In this document: in pieces, positions 56,106-64,000 of the stretch
How the letters are laid out: each line of letters opens with the position of its first letter
How positions within the stretch are numbered: the stretch's first letter is position 1
Assembly (NCBI GenBank): GCA_033239525.1
Contig: BSYO01000024.1
Coordinates: 1,550,001-1,614,000 of the forward strand
Direction of reading: 5' to 3'
DNA: 64,000 nt
DNA from: Nepenthes gracilis
Taxonomy: Eukaryota > Streptophyta > Magnoliopsida > Caryophyllales > Nepenthaceae
Made by a program: the position numbers and the translations under genes
Notes under the pieces: generated by a model
The model's database searches: none
What the model saw: the letters and a program-made list of their open reading frames with translations, nothing else
Told to the model about the DNA's origin: nothing

Positions 56106-57213
56106 GTGGAAGCTCTAACCTCCAATGCATCTTGGTGGCCTCCAGGCCAAGCACCAGCACAGCAAGTTAACAAACAGAAGACATAGGGTGCGTTTAATGT
56201 CACCCAGTAATCTGCCACATCAAATACACTGTCGATAACCAGTCTTGTGAAATCCATGAAATACCTAACAGTTCTTTCTAATTTCCAACCCCATACTCTC
56301 CAACCCATGGAGGAAGTGAGTGGTGGAACAATGTCAACATCACCTTCATTCCATATGAGCGGACCCTATGGATAATCCATTTATACAGTTCCAATGCTGC
56401 AACATTAACAGTTTCCTTAAGTCCGCCCATAGGCTCCTTTGGCATAATCCTCGACCAATCTACTCCCATTCTAAAGACACTGTCACCAGTATTCTTAGCA
56501 ACCTTGAGTTCTGTATCAGGATCTGACCAAAATCATAGCCTCTCTTTCAGGTGTGGAACATTGTGCCAAGCAGCTTCATTATGACAGTGTTCAGTATTTG
56601 GAGTAGGCTCCTCAACTTCAATGTACTTCTCAAACCCTCTAATCATGGCTTCCATAGCAATCTTTTGTGACTTTTTTCTCTTCAACATCCTCCTAGGTTC
56701 CATGGATGAAGCCTGGTGAGATGCACCATCTCCTGAAACTGGCACCATAGGACTATCAGAAGTTTACAGTACATGATGGGCGTCTAATTTTTCATATTGA
56801 GTATCTTCAGCAAATAGAAGCCAAGCATCACCGAGCTTATCTTCCACAAGTGCCGGCACTGTCAATCCAAAGAAGAACTCACTTTCCCCCTCTGACAACA
56901 ATGTTACTATCAATTCCCAAAATTTTTTCTTGTTAAACATGGTTGTGCAATCCGTTGGATATGCTTCCATTTCATAACTTGTAGCTGGGCGTGGGTCAGG
57001 TTGAGTTGATGCTGTCATTTGTCCTTCACTCACCAACTCATCCAATGCTACCTTCGGCCGCCCAATTTTAACAGCCTGTGAGGCGAGCAGTGTTGGCCTC
57101 ATAGGATTGTAGGGAAAAGAATTCAGTGCCAGAATTTTGTCCCTTAATGGAGAAATTACTAGTTTCTCCAAGACCCAAATTAAATTGAGGTAAAATAATT
57201 TAGATGGAGCCAT
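56106..57213 (-). pseudogene. SFR2: SFR2-like glycosyl hydrolase family 1 pseudogene, 5' half, intronless
   Basis: SFR2 is the plastid outer-envelope galactolipid:galactolipid galactosyltransferase needed for freezing tolerance, a GH1-fold protein. The minus strand reads from MAPSKLFYLNL at 57213. Next come an N-terminal hydrophobic region, SEFFFGLTVPALVEDKLGDA, HNEAAWHNVP, FWSDPD, FRMGVDWSRIMPKEP, GMKVMLTLFHHSLPPWVGEY and FMDFTRLVIDSVFDVADYW. Stops lie at 56764 and 56533, and a one-base deletion near 56292 shifts frame. The catalytic acid/base motif TFNEP reads TLNAP (Glu to Ala at 56189-56191). It stops after WPGGHQDALEVR, about 40% of the normal protein, and fuses to an unrelated fragment. 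Exons are contiguous, so it is a retro-copy or captured cDNA. Confidence 0.88.
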
Positions 57214-58235
57214 AATAGTAGTAATTAGTGGTCGTAGAGAATGGGTTGATTCGTATCCTGTGTTTTCTCACCTAATTGTACCATACCGGTGGCACGGCAG
57301 ATTGCCATTTTAGTAGGAATTTTTGGAGGAAATATGGGGGAAGAAGGAGAATGAAGGGGTACCTCCAGGGTGTATAGGAGTTGCTTATGAAATGGTAGGC
57401 AGGGAAAATTTGAGCATCCAGGATCATTAGTGCTGTCGTTTGGCAATCGAATGGAAGTAGCGAGGTGGTAGTCGGTTGATGCGTGTGGCAGTAAGGGTAG
57501 GGTTTGAGACGGATGGAGGTGGAAGTAGTGAATGGTGAGGCAGTTAGAAGAATATAGGAAGTTGAGGATGACAAAACCTGAGCAAGAGTCAATTCTTTGG
57601 GCTGTGGCACAACATCAGATCCACCGGTGATATCGAAGCTCAATAACTTCACAGTCGCCTTTACTTTCGCAACCAGTTTAGCACCTCCACTTTCCTGCTT
57701 AGATTCGGACGATGGTGGAGGACTCGGTTGGCTTGTATCCACTTTGACCCTCACCATTTGGCCAATGTTGATGGTTCCCAGTAATATGGGCAGCTTGATT
57801 TGTGTATCTAGTGGTGACATGAGCATTAGGAGTATGGTTTGAGATGGAGGATGAAAAGCAACAGATGATGAAAAGCAATGGATGGAGCAACCACGGAATA
57901 CCGCTGTTTTTGCTCAATTCTCTTGATCGATTGAAGGATTTGAGTAAGGGAGTGCTGAATTTATGCGTTGATGAAAGTATCAGTGGTGATTAGAGTGTCT
58001 AGCAAGCTAGGGTTTCACCCAAGTCTATTGAGTGATGGAAGGATGGCAGCAATGGAGTGCTGCGTTTGCTTCGTGGTGGAATTCAGTGTTGTGATTCGTG
58101 CTGTATTTCGCCGAATGCTTGCCGCCGCTTACTTCATCTCCTTTAACAGCTGTGCGATGGCATTTTCCAACAATATGAGTGCTTGCTCTTCGGTCAGCAT
58201 CACCTCTACTTTTGTTTTAATGAAAGCACCATTTG
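57214..58235 (-). other. Leader-like region upstream of the SFR2 piece
   Basis: In minus sense this precedes the SFR2 start. It holds a 184-codon frame (57272-57826) with a Ser/Pro-rich middle (SQPSPPPSSESKQESGGAKL) and no family I recognise, and a short frame LTEEQALILLENAIAQLLKE near 58150-58200. CAAATGGTGCTTTCATT near 58220-58236 resembles primer-site-adjacent text of some plant LTR elements. It may be a further captured fragment or element leader. Confidence 0.35.
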
Positions 58236-58249
58236 ATGCAAATATAAAT

Positions 58250-58475
58250 CAAGGGGAGAGTCCATCCTAAAAGAACTATCCAATAAGAGGGATAGCCTCC
58301 TAACTTATAAGTTGGAGGTTTTGCCTCAAACTTTTCAATATGGGATTCACATCATTATGAGTATAAGTAAGGAGAAGAGCCCATCCCAAAAGATCGGTCT
58401 AGTAGGAGGGAGAGTTTTCTAACTTATAAGTTGGAGGTTTTGCCTCAAAATTTTCAATGTGGGACTCGCATCACA
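58250..58475. repeat. Tandem duplication, two units of about 105 bp
   Basis: Units at 58250-58354 and 58367-58475 share RGAGAAGAGYCCATCC-AAAAGA, TAACTTATAAGTTGGAGG, TTTTGCCTCAAA-TTTTCAAT and TGGGA-TC-CATCA in the same order. Read on the minus strand they start with GAGTCCCACATTGAAAA, a phrase often found at the 5' end of plant LTRs or gene flanks. They adjoin the right end of the gene-fragment array. Confidence 0.75.
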
Positions 58476-60879
58476 TGAAAACTTTCATAGAAAGGAAATG
58501 GAAGTTGAGGTTGGCTACGAGTATTCTTCCCCTCCTTATTGAAAGTGGCAATCTTAAAAGGCATAAGAATAGTACAGTTGATAATTAATTTTTGCTGCAA
58601 ATCAAGACAAAAGGAAGTGATAGTCTTGTCCTCGAGAAAATGGATTTCCATTGAAAAAGAAAAAATAATGTGTAAAAATTTTAAAGATGTTATGATATTG
58701 TCAAAGGTTTTCATTCATAGATAATTTCACATATAACCTTCGTAAAAATATCATTACTCAATTTTTTTTCCTCAACTATATTTCTCTTTGTGTCGAATTA
58801 AAGGCTGGTTCTCTTTCAATCTTAGTTGTCCATCTAAACACCGATGATTTAGCAATTTTATTACTTTTAAAATATATTATTACCCTTTTTTCTGATTTAT
58901 ATATGTAAATATGCAGATTTAGTAGGCAGCTTCCCTCTCAATCTCATCGGTTCATATGAAAATAAATGACTGAAGTAAAACAATTTTGAAAGAATCAAAT
59001 AAAATTTTAATCTTTTACAGTGAAATTAACAGTTGGTATTGCATAAATTATAAATTTGTTCTCCATTAAAAATGCAACATTTCCGATTATGTGAAGTCTT
59101 CATGCCCTTTTCAATGGCTTGCGGAGAAGTTCTATTGAAGTTAAGACTCATAGGTAGAACTTTCAAGATGAACGGTGGTGCTTGTGTTATGGGAAAAACA
59201 AATGAAAATTATGCCAAGTGTAGAAGAAAAAGAGGCTTGGGGCATGCTTATCGTGAGTTTGAATCTTATGAATTAAGGACTTAGGAAGACTACTCTTCTA
59301 AGTTAGAAATAATAGTGTCTACTTCTCTCAATCACAATCGTCTCTTAAAATATAGACGGACTTGATTTGATTATTTTTAAAAAATTAAAAAATCAATTGG
59401 TATTAACTATTTTAAAATGATTAAAACTTAACATTTATTCTACGTATATTGTTACATATATTTATTCTATGCATAGAAAACCTTGAAAGCATAAGCAATT
59501 TAGTTCACCACATGACTCTTGATTTGTGAAAGCTCAGTTGAAGAGAGGCCACAAGGAGCTGAGGACAATTATTCACATAGGAAAAGGCCCCATTTTGTTC
59601 ACTTATGTTTGTAATTATACAATTTATTCTTTGAAAAATTAGACATTTTTTAGTGACTATAATTTTAACTTTTTATATAATGAAGATTAAATTACGTAAA
59701 TAGCATTTACTCTAAATACTGTGAGGCTAATACTCAAAAATTGTTAGAGTTATATTATTTTAAAATCTAACAATAATCCACTAGTTATAATTTTATCTCA
59801 TTAACTTAAATGATTAATACTATAAAATGAGCAAATCATATTTCTCTATCGTGTTATGATTTTAGATGTTTGAATTCATTCTAGATACTATGAAGCCAAC
59901 ACTCGAAAGTTGTTAGTCATATCATTTTAAAATCTCACCGGAATTTAATAGATAAGTTTTCATCCCACTAACTTAAGCGCTTGAGGTGACACTCGAGCGT
60001 AGATTCTAGAGTACTTGTGTTCTAGGACCACCCTAGGTAATGCTCATGTGTCTATGGGATTAGGCAAGGCACCTGACGGACACCTGAAATAACACTTGTG
60101 CACTGATTTGGCTATTTAATGATGCCTGTACCGTTTTCAATCATTTCTCCCCGGAAAGAGGATAAATGAGAGAGAAAGATAAGGGAATGAAGAGAGAGGA
60201 AGAAGAGAAGATGTATTTTGAATTATCTTTTCATCAAATTTGTAAAATTAGATATTAAACAAATATTCTTATACCCTATTTTTAGTTTCTTTCAATTTTT
60301 GTTTATTTTTTCATACATTTGGTGATTTTTGTATACATGTATGATATTTTTACTCACCTCACTTTGTCTATTCGTGTATGCATGTAGATTTATCAAAGTA
60401 TTTGAGGTTTTATTTTAATTTTGCTAATATTTAAAGGTTTTGTCCATTTTATAGAAAATTGGTAAATGATGTGGGATATTATATTTACGTATAAATATAG
60501 TTGTAAAGAAAAAGTCATAAAAACTTGTATATAAGTTGTGCATGTGACATCCATATATGTACTTCGGGTTAGACATTATTTTATATATTTAATTTGATAT
60601 GTGTACTTCCCATCGATGTGAAAAGTTTTGTATTTGACATTTTTAAGTGAAAATTTTATACTTTTTCATAGTAACAAAGTTTTGAATTTGTAATATAGAG
60701 ACTCTCCACGATTTGTATTTTTATTAGAATTATCATAAAAAATTAAATAAAATTAACATATCCTAATGCCCAAATATATTCAGATAGACTTAAAAAGTGC
60801 ACCCATTCTACGGGTGGCAAAAGATAGTATTTGTCCCCATCTATAAGACAAAGTATGTAACTAGCCCTATCTACAAGTC
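58476..60879. other. AT-rich intergenic tract
   Basis: No gene is supported. Small frames at 58539 and 59072 lack family resemblance. Two related segments at 59700-59760 and 59880-59945 (CTCTAAATACTGTGAGGC / TCTAGATACTATGAAGCC, CACTC-AAA-TTGTTAG, TTTTAAAATCT) indicate a local duplication. Purine-rich text at 60160-60210 resembles an LTR leader. Confidence 0.35.
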
Positions 60880-61801
60880 AAAATAGTAGTGATATGATCT
60901 AAAATTATCAAGATCAGGAGTAATTCTTCTTCAAAATTAAGTTTTCGGTCTTTAATTCTTCGATTTGTATACGTTTTAGATTTTTAATATATTTTTCTGT
61001 ATTGATTTAAATATTTAAAATTTCAATTGAGATTTATAGGTTTCACTCGCGGTTGTGATTAAGTTGATTTCGTATATTTGAAACTCTTGACTTTTATCTT
61101 GGTATATACATTTGAGTATGAGATCACGTTCAGATTTTTATTGATGCGATATAGCAGACACTTAAATTTTAGCTTTTATGAATTTTTTATATATATTTTG
61201 ATTCTCATCGTACTGTTTATGAATGTATCGGTTTGCTACACATTATATAGTGATACTTGTTAAACTTTTAATTTATATTTTTAATATTTCTTACTCTTTC
61301 AAATTAGTAGGCTACAGAATACACTGTAAAAGTTCATATGTGGATTTAATTAAAGTCTTGTTCGTATTTCATAAGTATTTGTCCTATATTCGGATCACAT
61401 TCATATTAGATGTATTTCAATATTGTTTAGGGTGACAGTCAGGATGATGATAGTATATTGTATTGTTAGGAAGACAGCGTTCAAATTATTCAATAATTTT
61501 GATGGTTATGGCATTTAGTTGTGAGAGATCTGTAAATAGTTTGTATTATCGTTTATCACTTTTTCTTTAAGGCCTTTCGAGCAGGTAATAATTATTTATT
61601 TGTATGAATAAATAGTCTGAAAAGATCCTATAAACGATCAGTATTCTTGTCTATTATTATTGTTATGTTGTGGTTGTATGGTGACATTGTTAAGTCACTC
61701 CCGGATCTAAATTTTGATTTGAATACCATATTTCGGATTTTATGTTATGATTTTTCAATTATTATTAATTTTTAAGACTTATTTTGATTTGGGGTCATGA
61801 C
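60880..61801 (+). repeat. LTR-like tract, possible Ty3/gypsy LTR end
   Basis: The tract ends GATTTGGGGTCATGACA at 61801, a phrase common at the 3' end of Tekay/Del-type plant gypsy LTRs. It is AT-rich and non-coding over about 900 bp. No second copy, primer site or pol was found, so the call rests on the ending alone. Confidence 0.3.
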
Positions 61802-64000
61802 AAATCCAGTATGGCTGTCTAATTTATGCATTGCTAGAATATACCAACATGAATACAATGATTAATGACCGTGTCAAACAAGTACGAGCACAACTCACCA
61901 AATAAGCGAATAATATGACGTGGCACATGTAATCATTTAATAAATATTTTCTTATGACATGAAAAGAGACATTTACTACAATCAACTGATACTATAACCA
62001 CACTTATAATACGTAAGCATTGCTCATTTATTATATAAGATTTGGATTGATAAATGATGTCTAAACGTGCATGTTAGTATCTTATCATGCTAACTAAACA
62101 AGTCTTCTAATCTTATCATATGTATAATTTTTGACGTAACGTGTTAATACAAAAATACAATGCGATCGTGTTTTTGTGATAAGTGTATTGACACGTCAAT
62201 AACACAAACTCATTTAATAGAATCTCAAACTGTCTTATTTAACGATTCCCTCCGTGTTCTACTATCTGTGCATTGGTTTACCTTTTGGCCTATCATCATT
62301 GGTCGTGGGTGACTAAGTAGCTTGCTCCCAACCTTTTCAATGCCACTATCGTTCTTGATATGCTCCTTTAAGTTTGTTGCCTGGCGAGTCTACCACTCTT
62401 TTTGTGACATTGACGTCAACAAAATGGTGCACTGGCCTTCCATGATCCCCGAACCTACACTAAGGCTTATTCAGCTTCTTTCAACAGCCAAGTGTCTCGT
62501 ACATGGGCCATTCCTAAGGCACCGAGCATTAGTTCTTTAGAAACTTCAGTCTATCAGGGGCACTAGTCTTACTATCCCGGTCTATATCTTTTGGCTCAAC
62601 TCATCAGACCCATTTGTGATCCGAATATGATCTCAATTTTACTAGATCCACTAAGGTCAATAAATTAAACTATCCAGGTTCAAGCCTATCAATAAGTACG
62701 TTTAGTTTACAAGAAATTTGACTGAAATAATACTGACTATATTCCGTTATAATTAGCCGAGTCAATATAAAAATTAAAATCTAATTCTTTTAAGCTCATC
62801 TAAGGCTGAAATTAAATTTTAAACCAATCAAATTAAAAGAAAATTTGAAAAGAAATATATATAGCTAAATAAGTGGGCATTTGAAAAATGTCTTTTGTGA
62901 CACTTTTAAATAAATTAAAATTTTAATTAATTATTTATATTATATAATATATATAAAAATATAAATCGATTATTTTAGGCTATATAAAAATTACAGACTG
63001 AGAATCAACAATAAAGCCGTTGGCTGCAGCGGCAGCATTCTCCCCTGCACTCTTCATTGCCGTACCGTGAGGTTTGTCCATGCACTGACTAATTGCAGGC
63101 TTAAAATAAAATAAAATTATAATTAATTAATTAATTAATTAATTATATAATAAAAAATAATATAAAATAAAAAATCAAAAAGATCACATGTGACTGTGCT
63201 CTGCGGGCAGCTGGCAGGTTAGCGGTGGAGAGATTGACTGACTAACCACTACCCAAAAAAAAAAAGACTTTTTTTTTTAATTTTTTAAATATTGATTTTT
63301 TTTAAAATGGTGGTTCTAATTTAATTATATTTAAATAATTAAAATTTTAAATTTTTAAAAATAATTATATTATAATTATTTATTTAAAAATAAAAAAATA
63401 TTAAAATTAAAATATCAGATGATAATATTTTTATGAGAAATATACTCAGTAGGCATGTGAGAATGTGCGAAATGTCAATCAAACGGCACCGTTTCTCTGG
63501 CTCTGCCCACTTCCTCTTTCCTTAAATGGCGTTCACATGTTCTGACAAGGGTCTATCGATGAGTGATGGAACAATATATCACATTAATTTAATCTTAAAA
63601 TTTTAATAATTTCTCTATGATTGAATCTTTCCCTCTCCAAGTGATTCTTTTTGTTAAAGTTAAATCCAAAAATATATAATTTAATATAATAGAATAATAT
63701 TTTAATTTTTTATTAAATATTAATTATTAAATTTATAAATATAAAAAATATAATATATAATATTTTTAACATAAAAAATTATTTTTATTTAAGAAAAAAT
63801 AACGACACAAATTTCAACAAATTTAATATAAAAGCATCGGTTACAAATAACTATCTTCAAAATCCATTTATTAAAATCTTGAGTAAAAAATAATTGATTA
63901 TAATTTTTCTTAATATATCCAATAATTCACAAAAAGAAAGTACAATAAAAAATAATAGCAATCAAATAAAATACACCCTAGAAATTCATTCCAAAATAAT
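61802..64000. other. Intergenic tract at the right edge
   Basis: Nothing gene-like is certain. A 72-codon frame at 62322-62540 lies in slightly GC-richer text without family resemblance. (TTAA)n repeats occur at 63119-63145. A 14-bp palindrome AAACGGCACCGTTT is at 63481-63494. The last 500 bp are very AT-rich. Confidence 0.35.
63119..63145. repeat. (TTAA)n microsatellite
   Basis: About six TTAA units. Confidence 0.85.

Noticed and set aside
57597..57842. Plus-strand frame (MGCGTTSDPPVISK) right of the SFR2 piece
   Set aside because: It is hydrophobic, low in complexity and opposite in orientation to the gene-fragment array, with no family resemblance.
1..64000. CRISPR arrays, bacterial operons, rRNA genes
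   Set aside because: The direct repeats found are LTRs, microsatellites or diverged pairs. Sequence content is plant nuclear, and no rRNA core sequence was seen.

Overview
The window is a gene-poor, AT-rich stretch of a flowering-plant nuclear genome, probably a eudicot. It is dominated by LTR retrotransposons and their decayed remains, and I see no intact host gene. The plant assignment rests on four things: Tnt1/Tork-type Ty1/copia elements, an initiator-tRNA-Met-type primer binding site, plant LTR architecture, and pseudogene fragments of plant genes (the galactolipid galactosyltransferase SFR2 and an organellar-type tryptophanyl-tRNA synthetase).

Four Tork-type copia copies form the framework. 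Element A (5521-9936, minus) has lost gag and half of one LTR. Element B (15750-21510, minus) has both LTRs but a decayed gag-pol. Element D (27228-32988, plus) has LTRs of 859 and 874 bp and a perfect 5-bp target-site duplication TAGAT. Element E (42360-47659, minus) has nearly identical LTRs and target-site duplication CTTTC. A and D belong to one family, B to a second, and E to a third. A solo LTR at 53435-54232 also belongs to E's family. All four polyproteins are interrupted, so none looks autonomous.

Older layers lie around and beneath them. A wrecked copia pol lies at 395-1090 and a wrecked copia gag at 9950-11650. There is a Ty3/gypsy-like LTR into which E inserted (41698-42354 and 47665-48092), a LINE reverse-transcriptase relic (38630-39040), a short solo copia-type LTR (36399-36833) and several LTR-like AT-rich tracts. 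Diverged direct repeats occupy 1540-2630.

The most unusual segment is 54845-57213 on the minus strand. A broken, intronless SFR2 5' half runs directly into a coding-like fragment I do not recognise, and then into a broken, intronless tryptophanyl-tRNA synthetase fragment, all in one orientation. This looks like a chimeric retro-copy or a transposon-captured gene-fragment array.

Other notable signals are the WRKY-type W-box palindromes packed into the LTRs of elements A and D, the premature stops in element D that are mostly explained by C-to-T/G-to-A transitions, and a sharply bounded hypervariable patch in the otherwise identical LTRs of element E. The remaining tracts hold only simple repeats, unassigned diverged repeats or nothing recognisable.
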